From Akkermansiaceae bacterium UBA6138 (GTDB taxonomy: Bacteria > Verrucomicrobiota > Verrucomicrobiia > Verrucomicrobiales > DEV007), in contig DIVG01000053.1 of assembly GCA_002422425.1 (NCBI GenBank), positions 1 to 46,038 on the forward strand: a stretch of DNA of 46,038 nucleotides, given 5' to 3'. Each line of letters begins with the position of its first letter. Positions within the stretch are counted from its first letter, which is position 1. A program made the translations under genes and the position numbers. The notes beneath the pieces were generated by a model that worked only from the letters and a program-made list of their open reading frames with translations, searched no databases and had not been told where the DNA came from. Below, in pieces: positions 25,902-34,685 of the stretch.

Positions 25902-26250
25902 GATACGGAGCGCGGGACGCCGGGGGCGGCCTATGGCACCATGAACCCCGAACTCTCCACGATACGGAAAGGCAGGCGAGTCTCCACTAAAATCAGCTGG
26001 TTTACCTCTTCCTTTTCTTGGATGACGCTTTTCGCTTATTGGGCTACAAGTTTGAAAATAAGCGCAAATTTACAATTCGCGATTGCGAAATTAGAAAATT
26101 ATGCGACAGTTGGGAACAAAATTTTGCTTCTAAAGCAGCTTTTTATCTGGTTTTTACGAAAATTATAATTAATTTAGTTGCCTAAACCTCTCAGTTAGTA
26201 TTAAATTACCATCACTTCCATATTTACTAAAATCTCAAAGAGGTCACATC
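25902..26250. other. Gene-free AT-rich control region before the MarR gene
   Basis: No credible gene is present in these 349 bases. The first 130 bases have ordinary GC-rich composition, while about 26030-26235 is strikingly AT-rich for this window. Within it are an inverted repeat (TTCGC-gatt-GCGAA at 26076-26089), a promoter-like site at 26164-26169, a palindrome at 26173-26186, and a spaced pair TTAGTA/TACTAA at 26195-26200 and 26225-26230. The region is most simply read as the promoter region of the MarR gene and of the divergent gene at 25901. Confidence 0.6.
26164..26186 (+). promoter_or_regulatory. Putative promoter -10 and overlapping operator of the MarR gene
   Basis: TATAAT at 26164-26169 is a perfect -10 hexamer; the matching -35 (TTTTAT near 26141) is weak. 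Just downstream, where transcription would start, lies the palindrome TTTAG-ttgc-CTAAA (26173-26186). MarR proteins often bind such sites over their own promoters and repress themselves. Position and symmetry fit autoregulation, but the binding is inferred. Confidence 0.4.
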
Positions 26251-26709
26251 ATGCAAATCACTGAAGACAAAACAATCGAAGTCGATCAAAACGCCGACCG
26301 TCTGGCCGACTTTATCATGTTTGCCCAGCGCTCCTTTCTACTTGATCTGTCGAAAGAGCTCAACAAGGGCAATATTTCCTATGCGCAGTTTTTCCTGCTC
26401 GGTTACCTCGCCAACGAGGACTACCTGACGATGACCGACATCTCCAAGAAGATGGGCCATTCGACTGCCGCCGCCACCGGCCTGGTCGATCGCCTTGAGA
26501 AGCTCGGTTACGTCCAGCGTCTCCACGCCGCCGACGACCGCCGCAAAGTCATGGTCCAGATCACCCGCAAGGGAATCGAGATGGTCGGGCATCTCCGCAA
26601 CCTCATCGCCGACAGCATCTCCGTGGTGATGGCTGCTCAGGAAAACGGAGAAGACGAGAGCGTCCAGCCCGTCTACTCCCAGTTGCGGGAGTTCATCGCT
26701 TCGCGCTAA
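26251..26709 (+). CDS. MarR-family transcriptional regulator
   Basis: MarR proteins are dimeric winged-helix regulators, often released from DNA by small ligands or oxidation. The 152-aa product has a helical N-terminus (about 15-55), the winged helix (about 56-110) with recognition region TDISKKMGHSTAAATGLVDRLEKLGYV, and the wing signature AADDRRKVMVQITRKG; then a C-terminal dimer helix. It has no Cys residues, so thiol sensing by Cys is unlikely. The start ATG 26251 is supported by one of the few clear ribosome sites in the window (AAAGAGG, 7 bases upstream). It stands alone, so its target genes are unknown. A strong terminator follows. Confidence 0.92.
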   Translation: MQITEDKTIEVDQNADRLADFIMFAQRSFLLDLSKELNKGNISYAQFFLLGYLANEDYLTMTDISKKMGHSTAAATGLVDRLEKLGYVQRLHAADDRRKVMVQITRKGIEMVGHLRNLIADSISVVMAAQENGEDESVQPVYSQLREFIASR

Positions 26710-26794
26710 GCCGCGCCGTCCTCCTCTCAAGGAAACGGAAACACGATGCCGGCCTGATCGGGCTAACTCGCTTCGCCTCCAACCGATTTCGAAG

Positions 26795-26826
26795 AACGCC
26801 CCCGCCGAAAACGGGGGCGTTTTTTT
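26795..26826 (+). terminator. Intrinsic terminator of the MarR gene
   Basis: A perfect stem AACGCCCCCG/CGGGGGCGTT with a 7-base loop (CCGAAAA) runs straight into seven T residues. It lies 85 bases after the MarR stop, in the gap before a convergent gene. In the reverse direction the T-run is weak, so it acts mainly on the + strand. Confidence 0.93.
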
Positions 26827-26867
26827 AGTTTCCCCAAAGGACGCTTCGGAGGGGGCGGACGCCCCTC

Positions 26868-28136
26868 TCACTCCACCGCATAGAGATAGGCGTCGCTGCG
26901 GAAGTAGATCCGACCGCTGGCGAAGGCGAGTGAGGCATTGGTGTGCTGGTTCGCATCGACGGGATTGGTGGCGAGAACCTTCATTGCCCGGGGATCCGGG
27001 TCGATGAGGTAGGTCGTGCCCTTCGTGTCGTTCACGTAGAGCGTTTTCCCGATCAGATTCATCGAACTCCAGCTGTTCGCACTGAGCCGCTCGCGCCAGA
27101 GAATCTCACCAGTCGCGACGAGGCTGCACTGCATCACGCCCGGCTCGTTGAGCAGGTAGAGATGATCCCCGATGATCTGGCCCGATCCGATGCGCTGCGG
27201 GTTCTGATTTTTTCCTTTCGGCGGATCCGCCCAGAGGCGATGAGAACTCGTGAGATCGCCTGTTTCAGTCGCCGTCGGCAGCTTTACGCCAAGCCCGGGA
27301 CCACCGTAGCCGCAGAAGTAGAGCGCTCGCCCGCCGCCGACCATCACGTTCGTGTAGCAGAGATCGCTGAGACCGGCGACACGCCAGAGCTCCCTGCCTG
27401 TTTTCGGATCAAAACTCGTTAAAAAGCCGGGCAGACCGAGGAGCATCTCGGACCGACCGCCGTTATCGATCAGCAGCGGAGTCGCCCACGATCCCTTGAA
27501 CTGCTTCGCATCGGCGCTCTCGAATTCATCAAGTTCCTGCTTCCAGAGGACCTCGCCGTTCTTTTTATTCAGGGCAACGAGGCGCTGGACCGGGCCGGGG
27601 CCGGCATGGACAAAAAGCCCGTCACCGCTCAGGACCGGACTCGCCGCGTGGGGACCCCAGATGTGGCGGTAGTCGCTTCCCAGGTCACGGTTCCATTTTT
27701 CGTTCCCGTCGAAGTCGTAAGCGTGGAGTCCGGCGTTCCCGTGCCAGGCGAAAACGAGAGTGCCATCCGTGACCGGCGAGGCGGGGCAATGCGGATTAGT
27801 CTTGTGGGTCTCTTCAGCCTTTCCATAGTCGATCGTTTTCTTCCAAAGCATCTTTCCGTCCTTGGTGTCGATACAAAGCAGCGAACGCAGGCGACCTTCG
27901 TTTTCCGACTGGGTCAAAAACAATCGCTCCCCCGAGACAATGGGCGAGGAATTGCCCCGGTCAGGCAGGTCGATCCTCCACGCGATGTTTTTGCTCGCCG
28001 TCCACTCGGTCGGGTAGTTCGGGACATCCGAGACTTTTCCGTCCCCGTTCGGTCCCCGCCACGAGGGCCAGTCGTTCGCCGCTGCGGAGAGTGAAAAGGC
28101 GAAAAGGAGGGCTGAGAAAAGGGGGCGAGGTTGCAT
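26868..28136 (-). CDS. Secreted PQQ-type beta-propeller protein
   Basis: The 422-aa product starts with a signal peptide (MQPRPLFSALLFAFSLSAAA) and then DWPSWRGPNGDG, a hallmark start of exported beta-propellers in Planctomycetes and Verrucomicrobia. Repeated blades are visible, e.g. LLCIDTKDGKMLWKK, LVALNKKNGEVLWKQE, LTSFDPKTGRELWRVAG and LVATGEILWRERL: the W-docking motif of PQQ repeats. Such proteins may be scaffolds or redox enzymes; the calcium/PQQ ligands of true quinoprotein dehydrogenases were not recognised, so a scaffold or binding role is safer. It is divergent from the cytochrome locus to its right, which also contains a second propeller of this type. Confidence 0.9.
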   Translation of the reverse strand: MQPRPLFSALLFAFSLSAAANDWPSWRGPNGDGKVSDVPNYPTEWTASKNIAWRIDLPDRGNSSPIVSGERLFLTQSENEGRLRSLLCIDTKDGKMLWKKTIDYGKAEETHKTNPHCPASPVTDGTLVFAWHGNAGLHAYDFDGNEKWNRDLGSDYRHIWGPHAASPVLSGDGLFVHAGPGPVQRLVALNKKNGEVLWKQELDEFESADAKQFKGSWATPLLIDNGGRSEMLLGLPGFLTSFDPKTGRELWRVAGLSDLCYTNVMVGGGRALYFCGYGGPGLGVKLPTATETGDLTSSHRLWADPPKGKNQNPQRIGSGQIIGDHLYLLNEPGVMQCSLVATGEILWRERLSANSWSSMNLIGKTLYVNDTKGTTYLIDPDPRAMKVLATNPVDANQHTNASLAFASGRIYFRSDAYLYAVE

Positions 28137-28226
28137 GGCGGTCCTGATCTGACAAGGTTGGTTCAGTGATTAAACCCTGCTGAGTCAGAGAAGTTTTGGC
28201 AATCACGTGATCGGGGCACGGCGTTC

Positions 28227-28500
28227 ATGAAGGCAGGGCTTGATCATTCGGAGGAAAGATCACCTCTTTGTGATGTTAGGAAGACGGCTGCGGTTCAAGA
28301 TCTCCGATACGACTTCCCCAAAATCGAAGCCTGGCTCGCCGGGGGAGAGGACATCGTCATCAGGAAGCATTCCAAGCCGATCGCGCGGTTGTCTGCCGAT
28401 GTCTCGGGGAGTCAGTCGATACCGCCCCATCCGGATTATGAAGCTGAAGCACGGCTGGAAAAAACCTGGGGAGATCGATTTTTTACAAACAAGGCGGTCG
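28227..28500 (+). pseudogene. Antitoxin remnant, Phd/YefM type
   Basis: Read in frame from 28281, the sequence is KTAAVQDLRYDFPKIEAWL, then GGEDIVIRKHSKPIARLSA, then a tail with PHPDYEAE and EKTWGDRFFT. This is the full order of a Phd/YefM-family antitoxin that pairs with VapC-type PIN toxins. The frame has no natural start: the only in-frame ATG is at 28227, giving an 18-residue odd extension. An ATG at 28273, with GGAGG at 28250, lies one base out of frame. Loss of one base just after that ATG would explain this. The end of the antitoxin is also lost at about 28500. Confidence 0.65.
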
Positions 28501-28602
28501 CCTGTCGCCACGGCCGAGCATCTAAGGGCTACCCACTTTCTTACCTTCAACGAACGCCAGCGGAAGCTCGCCCGCCATGCCGGACTTGAAGTTCCGCTTT
28601 GA
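28501..28602 (+). pseudogene. C-terminal remnant of a VapC-like PIN toxin
   Basis: The last 34 codons before the stop at 28600 read, in a different frame from the antitoxin, VATAEHLRATHFLTFNERQR followed by KLARHAGLEVPL. This matches the final helix and strand of PIN-domain toxins (A.A..L.A..FLTFD.RQ..LA...GL.V). The first three quarters of the domain, with the N-terminal acidic metal ligands, is missing, so the toxin cannot be active. The remnant joins the antitoxin tail directly, so an internal deletion removed the end of one gene and the start of the other. Confidence 0.65.
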
Positions 28603-28673
28603 TGGAGGCTTTCCCTTCGCCGTTTCCGCGCCCCTTGACGGCTTGTCGCCGATTGTGGAAACTTGCGCCCGTG

Positions 28674-31600
28674 ATGGGTGCGTTTTCTTTCAGCTATTTC
28701 CCGATCTTTTTTGTCCTCTGGGCGGCTGGCACCATTGCCCGTGGAACGGAGATCGATTTTGAAAAGGATATACGGCCCGTCCTCGCCGAGAAATGCATGC
28801 TCTGTCATGGGCCTGATGAAATGCAGGCGGGGCTGCGTCTCACCGGGATCGAACACGCCACCAAGTTGCTCAAGTCAGGCCTCCGCGGCATCGTTCCGGG
28901 CGAACCCGAGGCGTCCGAGGTGCTGCACCGCATTCGTGCGACCGATCGTGACGAAATCATGCCCCCACCCGGGAAGGGCGAACCGCTCACGGAGGAGGAG
29001 GCGGCAAAGCTCGAGCAGTGGATCGCCGGCGGGGCAGTTTGGCCGAAGCACTGGGCTTATGCGGGACTGAATTCCCCCGCCGTGCCGCTCCTGAAAGGTC
29101 CCTCGCGGGTGAGGAATCCTGTCGATGCTTTTGTCCTCGAACGTCTCGCGAAAGAAGGTATCACCCCCTCCCCCGAGGCGGACGATATTACCCTGATCCG
29201 TCGTCTTTTTTATGACCTCGCCGGTTTGCCCCCGACGCTGGAGCAGCTCGCGACTTACCGGGCGGCGATCGCTGCAGACCGCGAAGCGGGCCTGGCGAAG
29301 TTGGCCGATGATCTCCTCGCGAGTCCGGCCTTCGGAGAACGCTGGGGGCGTCACTGGCTTGACCGCGCCCGCTACGCCGACAGCGACGGCTTTGAAAAAG
29401 ACAACCATCGGCCTGACGCTTGGCGCTACCGTGACTGGGTCATCGCCGCGATCAATGCCGACATGCCGTTCAATCAGTTCACGATCGAGCAGTTTGCGGG
29501 AGACCTCCTCGAGAACGCGACGCCCGAACAGGTCCTCGCGACCGCCTTTCATCGGCAAACCCTGACAAACACCGAAGGCGGGGTTGATAAAGAGCAGTGG
29601 CGCGTCGCCGCGGTGATGGATCGCGTCGAGACGATGGGCGCGGTTTGGATGGGGCTCACTCTCTCCTGCGCCCGTTGCCACACGCACAAGTATGACGAGA
29701 TCACCCACGCCGAGTATTATCAGCTTTTCTCCTACCTGAACAACGGCGACGAGACGACGGCGAAAGTGCGCGAATCGGATGAGGCGTGGGCCCGCTACGA
29801 GAAAGCCCTCGCCGCGCATGCCGAAGCCGGGAAAAATCTCGAGGCAGCCGTCGCCGCTGCGCGAACGGAGCTGGATAGCCGACTCGGTGAATGGGAGACA
29901 CGCCTCAACGGATGGCTGGCCGAAGCGACGACCGTTGCCGGACCGGTCTTAGCGCCGATCACGGTGGAAGGATTCGCCGCGCCCAAAGGAGTGCAGTTTT
30001 CCCTGGAAAACGATAGTTCCGTCCTCGTCGGCGGCACAAATGTCCCGACCGCGACTTACACGATCACCGCCAAACTTCCCGCCGGAAAGCTCTCGGGCCT
30101 GCGTCTTGAGGTGCTCCCCGATCCCGGCCTTCCAAAGGAGGGTCCCGGTCGTGCGCAACACGGCAACTTTGTCCTCAATCGGGTGGGGCTTTCGATAAAA
30201 GGCTACCCGCGCAATCCCATCCGGTTCGGAGACGCGGCGGCGGACTATTCCCAGGAAGGCTGGGCCGTGAGCGGGCTCCTTGATGACAACGCCCGCGCCG
30301 GCAAGGACGGCACCGGCTGGGCCGTCGGCGGCGGCATAGGGAAAGCCCACCACGCCGACATCGGATTCGCCGAACCGGTCGTCATCACCGAGCCGACTGA
30401 ATTCACCCTGCAACTGATCCAGAACTACGGCGAGCAGCACACCATCGGGCGCTTCCGTCTCTCGGCGATGATGACTCCGACCAAACTGGTCGTGCCCGAG
30501 TCCGTGCGAGTCGCCCTATCCACTCCCGTCGATCAGCACACCCCTGACAGGCGCACCACGATCCAGCGTCACGTCGAGCGGCTCGATGCAAAAACGTGGC
30601 CGCTCCTTGCGCAACAGACAGCCCATGCGGCGAAGCGTCCCGTCGCTCCCGAGATGGACGTGCGGGTCATCGCGGAGCGTCGCAGCGACCGGCGCAAGAC
30701 CCACATTTTCAAAAGAGGGGAGTTCAAGGAACTCCTCGACGAGGTGCAGCCTGCGACACTTTCCGTGCTTCCGCCGGTTCGCCACCGGGGAGAGCAGGGG
30801 GACAGGCTCGATCTCGCCCGCTGGCTCGTCGGAGGCGAAAATCCGCTCCCGCCCCGTGTCATCGCCAATGATGTCTGGGCACAGCTGTTCGGGACCGGGC
30901 TTGTCCCGACGCCCGACGACTTCGGCGTGCGCGGCGACCGGCCTTCGCATCCGGAACTGCTCGAGTGGCTCGCCGGGGAACTGATTCGCAACGGCTGGTC
31001 GCGTAAGTCGCTCATCCGCACCATCGTCCTCTCGGGAACCTACCAGCAGGCCTCCGATCACCGTCCCGAATTGCTTGATCGCGATCCGAAGAACACCCTC
31101 CTCGCCCGGCAGAATCGGTTCCGCGTCGAGGCCGAGATCGTTCGGGACCTTTCGCTCGCCGCTTCGGGACTGCTCTCGTCGAAAGTGGGAGGACCCAGTG
31201 TCTTCCCGCCCATCCCCGCCGGCGTCGCCGACGTGAATTACAATTCTGCCTTCAAGTGGAACCTCAGTGAAGGCGAGGATCGCTATCGTCGCGGTCTTTA
31301 CACCTATTTTAAACGCACCGCCCCGCACCCGGGCCTGATGACTTTCGACTGTCCCGACTCCAATGTCACGACCCTGCAACGGGCACGTTCGAACACCCCT
31401 CTCGCCGCGCTCATCACCTTGAACAGCGAGAGTTTTGTCGAGACCGCGCAGGCTCTGGCCCGACGGGTTCTGGCGGAAAACCCTTCGGCTGATGATTCCG
31501 CGCGCATCGAACACGCCTTCCGCCTCTGTCTCTCCCGCGAGCCCGAACCTGCCGAGCGGGACCGGCTCGCGAGTCTGCTCGAGGATTCCCGCGCCTGGTA

Positions 31601-31736
31601 TCGCGACCGTGGCACCGAAGCCGCGGAATTGGCGGGAGAAAAACTCCCTCCCGGTCTCTCCGCAAACGAAGCCGCCGCCTGGACCTCGACGGTGCGGGTG
31701 CTGCTGAATCTCGATGAATTTTTGACGAGAGGATAA
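28674..31736 (+). CDS. Exported DUF1549/DUF1553 protein with N-terminal cytochrome c domain
   Basis: The 1020-aa product has a signal segment (MGAFSFSYFPIFFVLWAAGTIARG), then the planctomycete cytochrome c domain with a heme site CMLCH (41-45) and distal Met in EIMPPPG. Next is DUF1549 (about 125-370), holding GERWGRHWLDRARYADSDG and a second CxxCH site (CARCHTHK), a middle carbohydrate-binding-like domain (about 400-610), and DUF1553 (about 720-980; HPELLEWLAGEL, LIRTIVLSGTYQ). The reaction is unknown; such proteins occur with sulfatases or DUF1501 partners in these phyla. ATG 28674 is chosen because the signal peptide follows it. DUF1501 starts 17 bases after its stop. Confidence 0.93.
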   Translation: MGAFSFSYFPIFFVLWAAGTIARGTEIDFEKDIRPVLAEKCMLCHGPDEMQAGLRLTGIEHATKLLKSGLRGIVPGEPEASEVLHRIRATDRDEIMPPPGKGEPLTEEEAAKLEQWIAGGAVWPKHWAYAGLNSPAVPLLKGPSRVRNPVDAFVLERLAKEGITPSPEADDITLIRRLFYDLAGLPPTLEQLATYRAAIAADREAGLAKLADDLLASPAFGERWGRHWLDRARYADSDGFEKDNHRPDAWRYRDWVIAAINADMPFNQFTIEQFAGDLLENATPEQVLATAFHRQTLTNTEGGVDKEQWRVAAVMDRVETMGAVWMGLTLSCARCHTHKYDEITHAEYYQLFSYLNNGDETTAKVRESDEAWARYEKALAAHAEAGKNLEAAVAAARTELDSRLGEWETRLNGWLAEATTVAGPVLAPITVEGFAAPKGVQFSLENDSSVLVGGTNVPTATYTITAKLPAGKLSGLRLEVLPDPGLPKEGPGRAQHGNFVLNRVGLSIKGYPRNPIRFGDAAADYSQEGWAVSGLLDDNARAGKDGTGWAVGGGIGKAHHADIGFAEPVVITEPTEFTLQLIQNYGEQHTIGRFRLSAMMTPTKLVVPESVRVALSTPVDQHTPDRRTTIQRHVERLDAKTWPLLAQQTAHAAKRPVAPEMDVRVIAERRSDRRKTHIFKRGEFKELLDEVQPATLSVLPPVRHRGEQGDRLDLARWLVGGENPLPPRVIANDVWAQLFGTGLVPTPDDFGVRGDRPSHPELLEWLAGELIRNGWSRKSLIRTIVLSGTYQQASDHRPELLDRDPKNTLLARQNRFRVEAEIVRDLSLAASGLLSSKVGGPSVFPPIPAGVADVNYNSAFKWNLSEGEDRYRRGLYTYFKRTAPHPGLMTFDCPDSNVTTLQRARSNTPLAALITLNSESFVETAQALARRVLAENPSADDSARIEHAFRLCLSREPEPAERDRLASLLEDSRAWYRDRGTEAAELAGEKLPPGLSANEAAAWTSTVRVLLNLDEFLTRG

Positions 31737-31752
31737 GTTGATCTGTATTCCC

Positions 31753-33234
31753 ATGAACCCTTCCCTCATCCAGCGTACCCGCCGCGAGTTCCTTACCACC
31801 TCGGCCAGCGGCCTCGGCGGGATTGCCCTTGGTTCCATCCTCGCCGACGACGGAGTCCTCAATGCCGCATCGGCGGCAGATCCGGCCGCGTTTGCCGAGG
31901 CGACAGGGCACGGGGAAGCGAAGGCGAAAGCCTGCATTTTCATCTTTATGGAGGGCGCTCCCTCGCAGCTCGATCTGTTCACCCCGAAACCGAAGCTGAA
32001 CGAACTCCACGGCCAGAGCCTGCCCAAGTCCATCCTCGACAAGGCACGCTTCGCCTTCATCCAGCCCGAGACCGCGACCCTGATGGGGTCGCCGCGGAAG
32101 TGGAAAAAGCACGGCCAGTGCGGCATGGATTTCTCAGACCTGCTTCCCCATCTCGCGACTTGTGCCGACGACCTTCTCATGGTGCGCTCGCTCCACAGCG
32201 AGGAGTTCAATCATCACCCCGGGCAGCTTCTCATGCAGTGCGGCGTATCGCGCTTCGGGATGCCGTCGATGGGATCGTGGATCAATTACGGACTCGGCTC
32301 GGCCTCCCGAAATCTCCCCGGCTACGTCGTCCTGAACGCCGGGCGCGGCGGGTCGGGCGGATCGACGCTCTGGACCTCGGGCTTTCTCTCAACCAAGTAT
32401 GCCGGTGTTCCCTTCCGCAACGAGGGAGAACCGGTTTTGAATCTGGCGAACCCGAAAGGTCTCTCCCCCGGGATGCAGCGGGCCGGGCTCGACGCCCTGC
32501 GCGATCTCAATCAGGCCCGCTATCAGGAAATACACGATCCCGAGATCGCGAGCCGCATTGCCAGCTACGAGCTCGCCAATCGCATGCAGACCGCCGCTCC
32601 GGAGTTGGTGGATCTGTCAGGGGAAACCAAAGCCACCCTCGACATCTACGGCGTCGATCGGCCCGAGCCGCCCGGCGACGGATTCCGCGGCACGCTTCCC
32701 GGCTTGCGCACCTACGACACCTTTGCCCGCAACTGCCTTCTCGCCCGCCGCATGGTCGAGCGCGGGGTGCGTTTCATCAACATCATCCACGCGAGCTGGG
32801 ACCAGCATTCCGAGCTCGATAAAAATCTCGCCTACAATGCCGGCGCGGTGGATCAGCCCATTGCCGCCCTCATTAAGGACCTCAAACAGCGCGGGCTCCT
32901 CGACTCGACCATGGTCGTGTGGGGATCCGAGTTCGGGCGAACGCCCCTCGGCGAGAACCGCCCCGGACGCGACTCCAACACCGGTCGCGATCATCACCCC
33001 AACGCCTTCACCATGCTGATGGCCGGAGGCGGCCTCAAAGGGGGCCACATCTATGGCGCGACCGACGAAATCGGCTGGTTCGCAACCGAAAACCCCGTCC
33101 CCATCAATGACCTTCACGCCACTCTTTTACATCAGTTCGGGCTTGATCATTTGAAGCTGACCTACCGCTTTCAAGGCAGAGATTTCCGCCTCACCGATGT
33201 CGGCGGGAAGGTCGTGCACGACTGGATCGCCTGA
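31753..33234 (+). CDS. Tat-exported DUF1501 protein
   Basis: The 493-aa product starts with a Tat signal (TRREFLTTSASGLGG), so it is exported folded. DUF1501 belongs to the alkaline phosphatase/sulfatase fold clan. Conserved blocks are IFIFMEGAPSQLDLFTPKP, MVRSLHSEEFNHHPGQ, WDQHSELD and VVWGSEFGRTP...GRDHHPNAF; their Asp and His residues are those expected of a metal site. Activity and substrate are unknown. DUF1501 genes are typically next to a DUF1549/DUF1553 gene, as here, suggesting one functional pair. ATG 31753 is preferred to TTG 31738, as the Tat motif is then near the start. Confidence 0.93.
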   Translation: MNPSLIQRTRREFLTTSASGLGGIALGSILADDGVLNAASAADPAAFAEATGHGEAKAKACIFIFMEGAPSQLDLFTPKPKLNELHGQSLPKSILDKARFAFIQPETATLMGSPRKWKKHGQCGMDFSDLLPHLATCADDLLMVRSLHSEEFNHHPGQLLMQCGVSRFGMPSMGSWINYGLGSASRNLPGYVVLNAGRGGSGGSTLWTSGFLSTKYAGVPFRNEGEPVLNLANPKGLSPGMQRAGLDALRDLNQARYQEIHDPEIASRIASYELANRMQTAAPELVDLSGETKATLDIYGVDRPEPPGDGFRGTLPGLRTYDTFARNCLLARRMVERGVRFINIIHASWDQHSELDKNLAYNAGAVDQPIAALIKDLKQRGLLDSTMVVWGSEFGRTPLGENRPGRDSNTGRDHHPNAFTMLMAGGGLKGGHIYGATDEIGWFATENPVPINDLHATLLHQFGLDHLKLTYRFQGRDFRLTDVGGKVVHDWIA

Positions 33235-33241
33235 GACTCGC

Positions 33242-34588
33242 TTACTTCACTCTCAGGTCGAGGCATTTCAGTTGATCCTGCCCGCGCATAATGAGTCGAC
33301 CGTCGGCGAGGGCCATCGGTGACCAGTATTTGAAGTCGGGCATTTTGATGACTTCACGACCGGCCGCGACCTGCTTGGCGACATCTTCATCGACCTCGGC
33401 CTTTTTGCCGAAGACGTCGGTCATGGCGACTTCCTTGTATCCTTCGGGCGAGGGCTTGACGGAACGCAGGTAGCCGACTTCGCCGTCCTGAATGAGAAGG
33501 TGCCCATCGACGAGGATCATGTTGCCGCGCCCCATGAAGGGCTTGTCGCCGGTCTGCCAGATCGTTTTCCCGTCGAAGTCGAGACACATGAGACCGCCGG
33601 TCTTGCGGGCCTCGCCGTTGTGGTTGGCGTTTTCATTGGCGAGCAGGTAGATATGATCGCCGATGACGAAGGGCGGGTGAACCTGAGTGCCCTGGGGCAG
33701 CGCGAAAACTTTCTCAACCTTCCACTCCTCGCCGCTCTTCGTGACGCGCACCATGCAACTACCGTCGCCGTAGCCGCCCGTGAGAAAAACAAGTTCCTCG
33801 GTCACCTTGGTCGGGAAGGGAATGGGGATACTGTTAAAATAAGCGTCCGTCTTCCACAGCACCTTGCCCGTTTCCGGCGCGACGCTGATGGTAGTGCCGA
33901 GTTTGAGCTCGCCTTCCCGCTTCGTCGCCACGAAGACGGCCTGCTCGACTCCGTGGAGCGTCAGCACGGCGGGGTTCGAGTGGGAATCACCGAAGCCCTC
34001 CGTTTTCCAGAGCTCTTTCCCGGACCTGCTATCGAGGCCGATGAGGCCGGTCTCGGCGGCCATCGCGGGCACGATGATGACATCGCCTACTTTCACGACG
34101 CTCTGGGCCCAGCCCCATTTCGGGGGGGCGGCTCCATATTGATCCTGAATCGAGACGATCCAGTCGGCCTTGTGAGTTTCACGATTGATGCGGAAGACCT
34201 GGCCGAACCCGCCAACAAAATAAACCGCGTCATCCTCCACAAGCGGGACCCCGCGACTGCCGGGGAAAGGAAGTTTTCCGGGGAATTCGAAGGAGTAACT
34301 CCACTTTTCGCTGCCGTCCTCAAGGGAGAGGCAGAGCAACTTATCGCTCACGTCCGAATCACGATCGACGAGGAAAACGTCGCCGCCCTTGATCGCCGCC
34401 CCGCCGAATCCTTCGCTGAGGGATTTTCCCCAGACGACGGGTGGTGAGTCGACTTCCCACTTGGAAAGATTCAGCCCGGTCGCGCCGGAGATCCCGGCAC
34501 GGGTCGGCCCCTGAAACTGAGGCCAGTCGTCGGCAAAAGAGACCCCGGTGAAAACGAGGAGCGAGAGTAGAGGAAGGCAGAATTTCAT
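33242..34588 (-). CDS. Second secreted PQQ-type beta-propeller protein
   Basis: The 448-aa product has a signal peptide (MKFCLPLLSLLVFTGVSFA) followed by DDWPQFQGPTRAGIS, the same leader as the protein at 26868-28136. Blades are seen in LLCLSLEDGSEKWSY, FRINRETHKADWIVS, LIGLDSRSGKELWKT, ISVAPETGKVLWKT and LMCLDFDGKTIWQT. The two propellers are related but clearly diverged. It ends 8 bases from the DUF1501 stop (tail to tail). As with its relative, no quinone-binding signature was confirmed, so a scaffold or binding function is more cautious than an enzyme. ATG 34588 is chosen over 34606 because it starts the signal peptide. Confidence 0.9.
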   Translation of the reverse strand: MKFCLPLLSLLVFTGVSFADDWPQFQGPTRAGISGATGLNLSKWEVDSPPVVWGKSLSEGFGGAAIKGGDVFLVDRDSDVSDKLLCLSLEDGSEKWSYSFEFPGKLPFPGSRGVPLVEDDAVYFVGGFGQVFRINRETHKADWIVSIQDQYGAAPPKWGWAQSVVKVGDVIIVPAMAAETGLIGLDSRSGKELWKTEGFGDSHSNPAVLTLHGVEQAVFVATKREGELKLGTTISVAPETGKVLWKTDAYFNSIPIPFPTKVTEELVFLTGGYGDGSCMVRVTKSGEEWKVEKVFALPQGTQVHPPFVIGDHIYLLANENANHNGEARKTGGLMCLDFDGKTIWQTGDKPFMGRGNMILVDGHLLIQDGEVGYLRSVKPSPEGYKEVAMTDVFGKKAEVDEDVAKQVAAGREVIKMPDFKYWSPMALADGRLIMRGQDQLKCLDLRVK

Positions 34589-34685
34589 CGTCGGGGAGGA
34601 TGCCAAAACCGGCCCCGCAGTGCAACCGTGGAATAGACAGAATCACGCCACCCGAACGGGCCATGGACCGCTTCCGGCCCGCCGC

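Noticed and set aside
25839..26168. A 109-codon + strand frame crossing into the AT-rich region
   Set aside because: It overlaps the 196-aa gene on the other strand, shifts in composition midway, and has no domain or ribosome site.
28730..28745. TGGCAC motif suggesting a sigma-54 promoter
   Set aside because: The spacing to the following TTGC is only 2 bases, where 5 is needed, and it lies inside the cytochrome gene's signal-peptide region.
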